64,000 bases of DNA. Source: Aradus depressus. Lineage: Eukaryota > Arthropoda > Insecta > Hemiptera > Aradidae. Under the pieces are notes generated by a model. The model worked only from the letters and a program-made list of their open reading frames with translations. It was not told the DNA's origin and searched no databases. The translations under genes were made by a program, and so were the position numbers. Shown piece by piece: positions 40,501 to 50,235 of this stretch. Position 1 is the first letter of the stretch, and each line of letters begins with the position of its first letter. Location of the stretch: the NCBI GenBank assembly GCA_963662175.1, contig OY759227.1:7038501-7102500 (forward strand), in the 5' to 3' direction.

Positions 40501-42620
40501 CACTCAGACATACCTACACACTTGCATCACCCAAGAGATTTTCTTCATCATCGTCCAGCCAGTATCAGTTTTATTTATTAGTAGGGGGAATAAGGGGACT
40601 CTGGGCCAATGGCAAATGCGCAAGATGAAGGCCGTCCCCCACTCCTCCCCCACCACCACCTCCCTCCACCAACATGTCCCTCCACCACCACCACCTCCCT
40701 CCACCAACACGTCCCCACTCCTCTCCCACCACTCACCCCCCCCCCTCCCCAGCTTCGAATCACCCACCACCACTTTTGAGCATGCCGTCCTTCGGTGCTT
40801 CGAATGGTATTGCATTTAAGAATATAATTCAAAGCTCGTCATATTCCGTATGTTGTCCGATTGGAGTAATATGTGCGAAAAAATATTTATCTTCAATTCC
40901 GTGCATGCCGTCCTTCGGTGCCTTGAATGGTATTGCACAAACCTACATTCAACGCCATTAGCCTCTCCCTCTGAATCAGTCATACTTACCCACCTCAAAT
41001 CACCTTCAATGCACAGACCCACATCAATTATTCTAAAACATAATCTTTAATTAAAGTTCTACTTCCTCAGACCAATTGTACATCTTCCAATCCGGCAGAG
41101 ACTTTGCAACCCACACCTAATCCTCAGGTCTTTCTCCTAATTTTTATGACTCACTTCTACTTCCCCACATCAATTGTCTAATTTTTTCCTCAACTTGTCC
41201 TAACCAATTTTCTGCTCTCTACTTCTAAAACCTTTTACTCATACATACCCGCCCATACACGCGGAGTAATCTTTAGATCTAGATGTATCTTTCCAGGGGT
41301 CTCATGGATACATTCTTAGGCTAACATGCAGTATATTTAACTTACGTTATGTTACATGCTGCTTTTTGTGTACTTAGCGGCCAAAACAATTTCTTTCTCC
41401 TTCCACCAACCATCCTCTACTGTAATTGCTCTCCTAATCTTCTGAAATCCCCGCACAATTCTGACAACGACCAATCCATCCCAATATTCTACTCTCCACT
41501 TCTACTTCCCCAACATCATATCAAGTCAGAACCCTACAAGTGTAGACTACTGCCCCGTCAACATTTCTTTCTCATTCAAACCACTTCTATCCCACCTCAC
41601 TATCCCTCTAAACCTTCACTCAGACATACCTACACACTTGCATCAGCAGTAGTAGGCGGAATAAGGGGACTCTGGGCCAATGGCAAATGCGCAAGATGGC
41701 GGCCGTCCCCCACTCCTCCCCCACCACCACCTCCCTCCACCAACATGTCCCTCCACCACCACCACCACCACCTCCCTCCACCAACACGTCCCCACTCCTC
41801 TCTCACCACTCACCCCCCCCCCTCCCCAGCTCCGAATCACCCACCACCACTTTTGAGCATGCCGTCCTTCGGTGCTTCGAATGGTATTGCATTTAAAAAT
41901 ATAATTCAAAGCTCGTCATATTGAGTATGTTGTCCGATTGGAGTAATATGTGCGAAAAAATATTTATCTTCAATTCCGTGCATGCCGTCCTTCGGTGCCT
42001 CGAATGGTATTGCACAAACCTACATTCAACGCCATTAGCCTCTCCCTCTGAATCAGTCATACTTACCCACCTCAAATCACCTTCAATGCACAGACCCACA
42101 TCAATTATTCTAAAACATAATCTTTAATTAAAGTTCTACTTCCTCAGACCAATTGTACTTCTTCCAATCCGGCAGAGACTTTGCAACCCACACCTAATCC
42201 TCAGGTCTTTCTCCTAATTTTTATGACTCACTTCTACAGTAATAAGGGGAATAAGGGGACTCTGGGCCAATGGCAAATGCGCAAGATGGCGGCCGTCCCC
42301 CACTCCTCCCCCACCACCACCTCCCTCCACCAACATGTCCCTCCACCACCACCACCTCCCTCCACCAACACGTCCTCACTCCTCTCCCACCACTCACCCC
42401 CCCCCCCCTCCCCAGCTCCGAATCACCCACCACCACTTTTGAGCATGCCGTCCTTCGGTGCTTCGAATGGTATTGTATTTAAAAATATAATTCAAAGCTC
42501 GTCATATTGAGTATGTTGTCCGATTGGAGTAATATGTGCGAAAAAATATTTATCTTCAATTCCGAGCATGCCGTCTTTCGGTGCCTTGAATGGTATTGCA
42601 TAAACCTACATTCAACGCGG

Positions 42621-43194
42621 TGGTGATTATTAGGCAGACTTCATTGATCTAGTAATCCACAGCAGGTTAGATACCATGGGGGTCAAACGAAACGCTCTCA
42701 CTATAGAAAATAAAATAAAAAAAATTAAACTTTTTGATGAAGGAGAAAAGGTTGGAGAAATATCGAAACATTTCAAGATTCCTCAATCCACGATTTCTTC
42801 AATTTTAAAGAGGCGAGCAACCATTTTTCAATTGGATACATGTGGTAAAAGACATATTAAACGAATTAGAACTAATGGTGGAACACACTCCCAGAATACA
42901 CCCCCACTTGCCTTCAACGGAGAGAATTACACACAACAACACACAGACTCTTCAGAGGACGATGTGGGTGAACACTCCAGTTCATCACAACAGCAAACGG
43001 ACTCTTCACAGCATGATTCGGGTGAAGACGGAAGTGAACGAATTCATTCAACAGAACACCGAAGAATAGTATATGGTGATAAAAAACCAACAAAAAAGGT
43101 CAACCTTCCTAAACCCGTAAAAGACTTAATACCTCTGTCTAAGGAAAATATGACGTTTTTACGTTTGGTCGGGTATAAAGTTCTGTCATCAACG
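42621..43194 (+). repeat. Left arm of foldback (574 bp inverted repeat)
   Basis: The arm begins TGGTGATTATTAGGCAGACT and is matched in reverse complement by 45594-46167. I find three mismatches over 574 bp. The arm carries the start and almost all of the CENP-B-type HTH reading frame. To the left the satellite monomer is interrupted after CATTCAACGC, with two unexplained G residues between. No target-site duplication is visible, because the sequence right of 46167 is not satellite. Confidence 0.95.
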
Positions 43195-43206
43195 TATAGA
43201 TGTTAG
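42676..43206 (+). CDS. Truncated CENP-B/pogo-type helix-turn-helix protein, left copy
   Basis: The 176-residue frame starts MGVKRNALTIENKIK. Residues about 8-50 read as the N-terminal HTH of the CENP-B/Tigger/pogo/jerky family: a KIKKIKLFDEGEKVGEISKHF region, then IPQSTISSILK as the probable recognition helix. In that family this domain binds DNA and is followed by a second HTH (CENPB type) and a DDE nuclease domain. Here neither is present. Residues 70-130 are a low-complexity Ser/Gln/Asp/His stretch, and the frame ends soon after the arm boundary at 43194. The ATG sits 55 bp inside the arm and is preceded by no other in-frame start that I see. It may be a DNA-binding fragment, a domesticated gene piece or a dead transposase 5' end. 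The inverted twin differs at three codons (S/L, V/F, D/G). Confidence 0.55.
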   Translation: MGVKRNALTIENKIKKIKLFDEGEKVGEISKHFKIPQSTISSILKRRATIFQLDTCGKRHIKRIRTNGGTHSQNTPPLAFNGENYTQQHTDSSEDDVGEHSSSSQQQTDSSQHDSGEDGSERIHSTEHRRIVYGDKKPTKKVNLPKPVKDLIPLSKENMTFLRLVGYKVLSSTYRC

Positions 43207-43520
43207 ATTTGGATAGTTCAAAGAGGGGTTCGGGTATCATTTTTATTATCGAAGCCATCGGGGGTATAGATGGAATAAGAAAATCTGTTCGACATGAAAA
43301 CACTCACACTTTGCCATCATATAGGTTTATCTATTTAAAAGGTAGATTTTTTCAAGGAGAATGGGACAACGACAGTTGCAACATTCTAAAAGCGGGTTTT
43401 GTTCAATTCCAGTGCTTCCTGGGTAATAACTCGGACTATATTTTGAAGGATATATCAATAATGGGCATTAACTTTATTGGGAATAGGTACACAGCATATC
43501 ACAAACGAAAAGATTATTAA
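43200..43520 (+). CDS. Unrecognised 106-residue open frame
   Basis: An open frame in a different phase starts just outside the left arm and overlaps the end of the HTH frame. Its composition is protein-like, with Gly, Ile and aromatic residues and stretches such as YLKGRFFQGEWDND. I recognise no family, and no DDE signature is visible. It could be a remnant of what once followed the HTH, displaced by a frameshift, or simply a chance frame. It has no copy near the right arm, so it is single in the window. Confidence 0.15.
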   Translation: MLDLDSSKRGSGIIFIIEAIGGIDGIRKSVRHENTHTLPSYRFIYLKGRFFQGEWDNDSCNILKAGFVQFQCFLGNNSDYILKDISIMGINFIGNRYTAYHKRKDY

Positions 43521-43975
43521 AAAGAATCAAATCGAATGCTGTGAGGTTGAAGGCTTGGAGAGGCTATAAACGCACGCAGGTCGTATGAGTGAAGGTTTGG
43601 AGAGGATATAGACGCCCGCAGACCAGTGTGATCACCAGCAGTTCTAAATGTTGAAAACACTGATTTGAGGAAAAGTAGGAGAGTACAATCGTGTTAATAT
43701 GCCTGTATTTTTGATTTGCAGGAAAGGGCCTTGCCCCTTTTTATTCATGCTTTGTATCCAAAAGTATATATATTTCAGTTTTCATTTGACTATATGCTTA
43801 TATCATCTCTTTGTGAGAGCGGTTCTAAATCTGCTGGGTAAGTTTCGTTCTTGATCAGTGTACATGTACCCCCAAAATCCTGTTTCTTTGAACCAAATTC
43901 ATCTCAGTCAAATCGATTCAAATCCCTATATTATACTGCAATATTCTCGCTCAAACATCACTACACTCTCCTTCT
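43521..43975. other. Spacer inside foldback, short tandem pair
   Basis: No gene is seen. Two imperfect copies of a segment of about 47 bp built on GAAGGYTTGGAGAGG lie at about 43548-43635. The rest is AT-rich unique sequence up to the 40 bp repeat array. Confidence 0.6.
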
Positions 43976-45593
43976 AGTTATAACGATATCGCTATATTTA
44001 TAACTATATTACTGTAGTTATAACGATATCGCTATATTTATAACGATATCACAGTAGTTATAACGATATCGCTATATTTATAACGATATCACAGTAGTTA
44101 TAACGATATCGCTATATTTATAACGATATTACTGTAGTTATAACGATATCGCTATATTTATAACAATATTACTGTAGTTATAACGATATCGCTATATTTA
44201 TAACGATATCACAGTAGTTATAACGATATCGCTATATTTATAACGATATCACAATAGTTATAACGATATCGCTATATTTATAACGATATTACTGTAGTTG
44301 TAACGATATCGCTATATTTATACCGATATTACTGTAGTTATAACGATATCGCTATATTTATAACGATATTACTGTAGTTATAACGATATCGCTATATTTA
44401 TAACGATATTACTGTAGTTATAACGATATCGCTATATTTATAACGATATCACAGTAGTTATAACGATATCGCTATATTTATAACGATATCACAATAGTTA
44501 TAACGATATCGCTATATTTATAACGATATCACAATAGTTATAACGATATCGCTATATTTATAACGATATTACTGTAGTTGTAACGATATCGCTATATTTA
44601 TAACGATATTACTGTAGTTATAACGATATCGCTATATTTATAACGATATTACTGTAGTTATAACGATATCGCTATATTTATAACGATATTACTGTAGTTA
44701 TAACGATATCGCTATATTTATAGCGATATCACCGTAGTTATAACGATATCGCTATATTTATAACGATATCACAGGTGTTATAACGATATCGCTATATTTA
44801 TAACGATATTACTGTAGTTATAACGATATCGCTATATTTATAACGATATTACTGTAGTTATAACGATATCGCTATATTTATAACGATATTACTGTAGTTA
44901 TAACGATATCGCTATATTTATAACGATATCACAGTAGTTATAACGATATCGCTATATTTATAACGATATCACAGGAGTTATAACGATATCGCTATATTTA
45001 TAACGATATTACTGTAGTTATAACGATATCGCTATATTTATAACGATATTACTGTAGTTATAACGATATCGCTATATTTATAACGATATCACAGGAGTTA
45101 TAACGATATCGCTATATTTATAACGATATTACTGTAGTTATAACGATATCGCTATATTTATAACGATATCACAGTAGTTATAACGATATCGCTATATTTA
45201 TAACGATATTACAGTAGTTATAACGATATCGCTATATGTAAAAGGATATTACATTAGTTATAACGATATCGCTATATTTATAACGATATCACTGTAGTTA
45301 TAACGATATCGCTACACTTATAACGATATTACAGTAGTTATAACGATATCGCTATATTTATAACGATATCACAGGAGTTATAACGATATCGCTATATTTA
45401 TAACGATATTACTGTAGTTATATCGATATCGCTATATTTATAACGATATTACTGTAGTTATAACGATATCGCTATATTTATAACGATATTACTGTAGTTA
45501 TAACGATATCGCTATATTTATAACGATATTACTGTAGTTATAACGATATCGCTATATTTATAACGATATCACAGTAGTTATAACGATATCGCT
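43976..45593. repeat. 40 bp tandem repeat, about 40 copies, AT-rich and near-palindromic
   Basis: The unit is a dimer of two 20 bp halves that share TTATAACGATAT. One half continues CGCTATAT. The other continues TACTGTAG or CACAGTAG, with CACAGGAG and CACAATAG as minor forms. The first half contains TATAACGATATCGCTATA, an 18 bp palindrome with two mismatches. The period is strictly 40 bp over 1618 bp with few substitutions and no length drift. The array abuts the right arm of the foldback with no spacer, but is about 780 bp from the left arm. Confidence 0.98.
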
Positions 45594-46112
45594 CGTTGAT
45601 GACAGAACTTTATACCCGACCAAACGTAAAAACGTCATATTTTCCTTAGACAGAGGTATTAAGCCTTTTACGGGTTTAGGAAGGTTGAACTTTTTTGTTG
45701 GTTTTTTATCACCATATACTATTCTTCGGTGTTCTGTTGAATGAATTCGTTCACTTCCGTCTTCACCCGAATCATGCTGTGAAGAGTCCGTTTGCTGTTG
45801 TGATGAACTGGAGTGTTCACCCACATCGTCCTCTGAAGAGTCTGTGTGTTGTTGTGTGTAATTCTCTCCGTTGAAGGCAAGTGGGGGTGTATTCTGGGAG
45901 TGTGTTCCACCATTAGTTCTAATTCGTTTAATATGTCTTTTACCACATGTATCCAATTGAAAAATGGTTGCTCGCCTCTTTAAAATTGAAGAAATCGTGG
46001 ATTGAGGAATCTTGAAATGTTTCAATATTTCTCCAACCTTTTCTCCTTCATCAAAAAGTTTAATTTTTTTTATTTTATTTTCTATAGTGAGAGCGTTTCG
46101 TTTGACCCCCAT
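45558..46112 (-). CDS. Truncated CENP-B/pogo-type helix-turn-helix protein, right copy
   Basis: The 184-residue inverted twin of the left copy shares the same start, HTH (residues about 8-50) and Ser/Gln/His-rich middle. It differs by Leu for Ser in the HTH (EILKHF), Phe for Val, and Gly for Asp. Its last residues, after KVLSSTS, are read out of the 40 bp satellite and are therefore not ancestral. All three differences from the left copy change an amino acid. That fits neutral drift of a fragment, though three events are too few to judge. No CENPB-type second HTH or DDE domain follows. If both copies are transcribed, their RNAs would be mutually complementary. Confidence 0.5.
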   Translation of the reverse strand: MGVKRNALTIENKIKKIKLFDEGEKVGEILKHFKIPQSTISSILKRRATIFQLDTCGKRHIKRIRTNGGTHSQNTPPLAFNGENYTQQHTDSSEDDVGEHSSSSQQQTDSSQHDSGEDGSERIHSTEHRRIVYGDKKPTKKFNLPKPVKGLIPLSKENMTFLRLVGYKVLSSTSDIVITTVISL

Positions 46113-46167
46113 GGTATCTAACCTGCTGTGGATTACTAGATCAATGAAGTCTGCCTAATAATCACCA
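45594..46167 (-). repeat. Right arm of foldback (574 bp inverted repeat)
   Basis: Reverse complement of 42621-43194 with three substitutions that I can find. The outer end reads AATAATCACCA on the plus strand. The flanking sequence right of it, from AACAGACCG, is neither satellite nor a copy of the left flank, so the structure was not inserted as a clean unit into the satellite array. Confidence 0.95.
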
Positions 46168-48065
46168 AACAGACCGTATTTATTGTAACAGGGTTGACAA
46201 CTTCGGTTCAATAAATAGTGAATGATCAGATTGTATTTATCTCAACGTTGTTAACACGTTCACAATGAAAACAGATAACTACTGACCAAACAGAACGTAT
46301 TTATAGTTTTTTTCATCCTACATGCAACGAAAGGAGCCGATAAAATCCGAGACGAGCCGAGAAGAGCCGATCATTAATGGGTTTCCAGCAATACACCTAG
46401 CCCCAACAACAATTAAAAACTGCCTATGATATGGAACCTATATACGATTTTTATTTCTTAATACTGACCAGCTTGTACTCACCAATTTTTCTTATAATCA
46501 CGATAGTTATTACGCAGTCACATTCATCACAAAAAATGTTCCTGAATATGCTACAAAATTTTCATAATTTACGTAAATTTTCGAAAATGTAAATAAATAT
46601 TAATCGCATAAAATATACAATAATATGACTAAATAAAAAATAAATATATGAAAGGATGTAAGATATGTATAGGACTTTAAGAAAAAACAGTTGAGTGGAG
46701 TAGGCGTTGTATGTGGGGAAAAAAAACCTGTGACAAATAATGAAAAAAGAAATATACTAAAATATTAAATAATCCCGGGTTTTGTGGCTATGAAGATGAA
46801 TCGGTAAAATAACTGTTGTATTGGGTCATCGTAAGTGTTTTGGCTCTCATTACCATATATGCGGGGAAGGAGGGCTGAATTGTGGGGTCCAAGAGATGTG
46901 GGTGAGGATGGAACAATAATACTATATGGGTTCTCAAATACCGGTGGGAACTGTGATGTATATTAGACGAAGAGCTTGGGACTTGAAAAATAAATACAAT
47001 GGAGTATGGGTGTGAGGGCTGCGTTATAATATTAATTGAGGAACGGTTGAGTGTTAGTTGTAGAAAAATGTCGGGGGAACTATAGAAAATATATTATATA
47101 TATATGCATGTAGGAGATTGGTGATAGCACCTATAGAAAACCCTATCTATGGTGCATGACTGAGAAATAAAAGTTTAGATTGATAGAAATGGTGTTCGGG
47201 TTGGGGTTACTTTAGAGTTTAAGATATACTATAGAGGGAAACCGGGGAAAGAATTTAGCTGAGGAAGTATATAGAAGAGTGGTGGGGTTTTTAAAATGTG
47301 TCCGAGCGACTTCTAAGTTTTTTAGATTTGGGGAAGTTGCAGTTGAGTGATGTTTATAGGGATAGGTGAACAATTCCGTATTTTTGTGAAGTGTTGTGTC
47401 GTGACGATATATTGGATCTCTCGGAAGGATTCTATTGTAGGAAATATACATAGTCTCTGATTTGTAGAAAAGTACATCACAGCTAATCTCTGATAATGAA
47501 ATGTTACACAAGGCCGCCTACCCATTCAAAAAATATTAGTATCTCTACTATAAATAATTATCCGACTCAGTGGGTAAAGTTTTCAATGACTTCTTCTTAG
47601 GATAGCTATATAAGAAGAGTTCCTATTGTATTGGACACACCTTATATGTACGTTGGGGCTGTGTTATAAAATAGTTCTTTAACTGATCTCGTTGGTGATG
47701 AAGGGGTCTAGAGCCTTCATCAGTATGAAATCTTAGGAATAATACTTGAATATGAAATTACCCCCGGCTTTTGCAGTTATAAAGATGGGTTGACAGGTAC
47801 CAATGTGAGTGAGCCTACACAGCAGGGGTCCTAGGTTAGAGTTCTATTGGTGCTCAGATGTGTGGGAGTGGGTTCTGAATATATCCGGAGTAGTGTTGTG
47901 CAGGGGGATGATTTAAGTTCCTGCTAGATTGTAGGTTATTAGTCGTAAAAATAGTGATGGTAAAGTAATATTGGAAATGCGAATCTAAATATCGACGAGA
48001 ACTGTGGGGGTGTTGACCTGGCGGTTTAGGTAGGGAGAAGCATTTAAATTTGATTTTCTGCATGT
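46168..48065. other. Unassigned AT-rich sequence between foldback and inverted monomer
   Basis: I see no gene. Small internal repeats are visible. The string GTATTTAT recurs three times between 46170 and 46310. GAGCCGA recurs three times at about 46335-46370. Two diverged copies of a segment around a CCCGG core and a following CTATGAAGATG-like string lie at about 46765-46815 and 47750-47795. The plus strand becomes G-rich relative to C from about 46800, as expected if this were decayed, inverted satellite-like DNA, but I could not align it. Confidence 0.5.
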
Positions 48066-49480
48066 GATGCAAGTGGGCAGGTATGTCTGAGTGAGAGGTG
48101 GGATAGAAGTGGTTTGAATGAGAAAGAAATCTTGACGGGGCAGTAGTCTACACTTGTAGGGTTCTAACTTGATATGATGTTGGGGAAATAGAAGTGGAGA
48201 GCAGAATATTGGGATGGATTGGTCGTTGTCAGAATTGTGCGAGGGTTTGAGAAGGTTAGGAGAGCAATTACAGTAGAGGACGGTTGGTGGAAGGAAAAAG
48301 AAATTGTTTTGACCGCTATAAACGAGGATTGGAATACAGTAGAATTGCTAAGTAAGTTAAGTGCTGGAGATGAGAAGTAGTATGTAACATAACGTAAGTT
48401 GAATATACTGCATGTTAGCCTAAGAATGTATCCATGGAAAGGTACATCTAGATCTAAAGATTACTCCGCGTGTATGGGCGGGTATGTATGAGTAAAAGGT
48501 TTTAGAAGTAGAGAACAGAAAATTGGTAAGGACAAGTTGAGAAAAAACAATTAGACGATTGATGTGGGGAAGTAGAAGTGAGTCATAAAAATTAGGAGAA
48601 AGACCTGAGGATTAGGTGTGGGTTGCAAAGTCTCTGCCGGATTGGAAGAAGTACAATAGGTCTGAGGAAGTAGAACTATTATAATTAAAGATTATGTTTT
48701 AGAATAATTGATGTGGGTATGTGCATTGAAAGTGATTTGAGGTGGGTAAGTTTGACTGATTCAGAGGGAAAGGCTAATGGACGTAGAATGTACGTTTATG
48801 TATGGGTAGACCGGGTTATGATGAAAATGTCAGACGATCTAGAGAGGTTGTAGGTGTTGAACAGGGGCGAAGCATGATGGTGCTAAGAGTAGTGGACTAT
48901 GATGAAATCTAAAGAAAATTGCTTGGATGAGTGTCTGAGTAAAAGGTTTAAAGGGAGAATTAGGTGGGGAAGTATAAGTGAGAAAATTGAGATGGATTGG
49001 CTACGCCGCTATACTGAAGATAGAGAGTAGTGAATCGGAGGGAGAGCGGGGGTATTGAGAAGGGGAAGCACATTGGATGTGTTAATTGACGTGGGGATGT
49101 AAGATTAAATCATGAAATAAAAATTGGTGAAGTATGAACAACAGGTCTCGACATGTTTGAACATGTATAATGCATGCAAAAACCATTTCAAGGTCAAGGA
49201 TGTCTTCAGATTGGAGAAAACGCAAAATTACTAATAAATGATTGTTGAAATAAAAAAAACAAGAATTCACAAATAACACCAAAGGACAGCGTGCTCGGAA
49301 TTGAAGATAAATGCTTTTTTTTCCATCATATTACTCCAGTTTAAAATAATACTGAATATGACGAGCTTTGAATTATATTTTTAAATGCAATACTTTTCAA
49401 GGCACCGAAGGACGGCATGCTCAAAAGTGTAGGTAGGCGATTTTTCCATCATATTACTCCAGTTTAAAATAATACTGAAT
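48066..49480 (-). repeat. Diverged, inverted single copy of the satellite monomer
   Basis: The minus strand reads the satellite monomer in order. From the high-coordinate end it gives the GAGCATGCCGTCC segment (near 49420), then AATATAATTCAAAGCTCG (near 49370), then the second, decayed GAGCA segment (near 49290). After an insertion of about 470 bp (roughly 48810-49285) it continues with the M3 body: AATCACTTTCAATGCACATA, CAATCCGGCAGAGACTTTGC, GGCTAACATGCAGTATATTC and TCTGACAACGACCAATCC. It ends near ACTTGCATCA at 48066. Divergence is far higher than between array copies. Only the last part of M1 (a CACTTTTGAGC edge) is present. A tandem copy of the segment ending CTGGAGTAATATGATGG follows at 49440-49480. 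Confidence 0.85.
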
Positions 49481-49734
49481 ACAATGATGATGATGATCAT
49501 GCTAGGACATGATAAGGTAGGCTACACGAATGCAGGGTTCGACATGCTAGATCACGCAAGTGCCTGTTCAAGGTCACGAAATCAGGCTTAAAAAAAATGT
49601 TAATTGTTAATAATCGATAGGAATAATCATTACTACCCCAGAATACACCATGATTGTTACTTGATATCTGAAAATGTATGACTTGAACGTTATATACCTA
49701 GATTTTAGCTCCCTTCATAACCATGTCATAGACG

Positions 49735-49880
49735 AGGGGTTAGCAAGCCAGACTCCAAAATGGAAGGTGGTGAGTTCGAATCCCGTCAGGTATGGTGTTT
49801 TCTTTCTTAAGTTGATTTAATATCAATAATAATTTGATTTCTAGACGCTTGGGAGCGCTAGTGGGCTAATTAAAAAAAAT
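49735..49880 (+). repeat. SINE-like fragment 1 with B-box and A-rich tail
   Basis: AGTTCGAATCC at 49773-49783 matches the RNA polymerase III B-box at 10 of 11 positions. A weak A-box-like TAGCAAGCCAG lies at 49741. The text after the B-box resembles that of the fragment near 50710, and an A-run follows at about 49870. The T-arm does not pair cleanly, so this is a decayed tRNA-derived SINE rather than a tRNA gene. Confidence 0.4.
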
Positions 49881-49894
49881 TTAGGGGTAGGGTT

Positions 49895-50235
49895 CAGAGG
49901 GAGAGCGGAAACTTATTGAGGTTTAGAGGAGGAGTGGAAACTTATTGGGGTTTAGAGGGAGAGTTGAAACTTATTTAGGTGGGGATGTACGATGTTGGGT
50001 GATTCAAAGGGGAGAGCGGAAACTTATTGGGGTGGGGATGTACGATGTTGGGTGATTCAAAGGGGAGAGTGACCACTTATTGAGATGGGGATGTACGATG
50101 TTGGGTGATTCAAAGATGGAGAGTGGAAACTTATTGAGGTGGGGAAGTACGATGTTGGGTGATTCAAAGGGGAGAGTGACCACTTATTGAGATGGGGATG
50201 TACGATGTTGGGTGATTCAAAGATGGAGAGGGTGG
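49895..50235. repeat. 53 bp minisatellite, about five copies
   Basis: GATGTTGGGTGATTCAAAG starts at 49991, 50044, 50097, 50151 and 50204, spacings of 53, 53, 54 and 53 bp. Later copies alternate between a GTGACCACTTATTGAGATGG form and a GTGGAAACTTATTGAGGTGG form. Shorter 31 bp precursors of the same theme lie at 49895-49980. Confidence 0.9.

Larger units (their letters stand above)
1..42620 (+). repeat. Satellite array, about 43 head-to-tail monomers of about 1.1 kb
   Basis: The same sequence returns in the same orientation throughout. I used the ATG of the motif ATGTTGTCCGATTGG as a one-per-monomer anchor. Anchors fall at 340, 1402, 1982, 2562, 3682, 4240, 4862, 5987, 6975, 7601, 8724, 9712, 10337, 11466, 12197, 13379, 14568, 15690, 16815, 17935, 18981, 20085, 21205, 22252, 23356, 24476, 25524, 26628, 27748, 28795, 29901, 31021, 32204, 33387, 34570, 35738, 36332, 37436, 38620, 39734, 40850, 41927 and 42513. 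Spacings cluster at about 1120, 1104, 1047, 988, 1183 and 560-630 bp. The plus strand is strongly pyrimidine-rich. The array enters the window already running and breaks off inside a monomer at about 42618. Short open frames recur in every monomer but I treat them as by-products of the repeat. Confidence 0.98.

Noticed and set aside
199..42510. Dozens of Pro/His/Ser/Thr-rich and Gly/Trp-rich open frames in M1 on both strands
   Set aside because: They are readings of the same (ACC)n and C-run sequence in several frames. Both strands stay open only because of base composition, and lengths change with the repeat tract.
43976..45593. CRISPR-like array of 40 bp period
   Set aside because: There are no unique spacers. 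Both halves of the unit are repeats of each other and the context is eukaryotic.
47212..48072. Minus-strand frames of 67-99 residues
   Set aside because: No recognisable motif, overlapping alternative frames, and a position in decayed repeat-like DNA.
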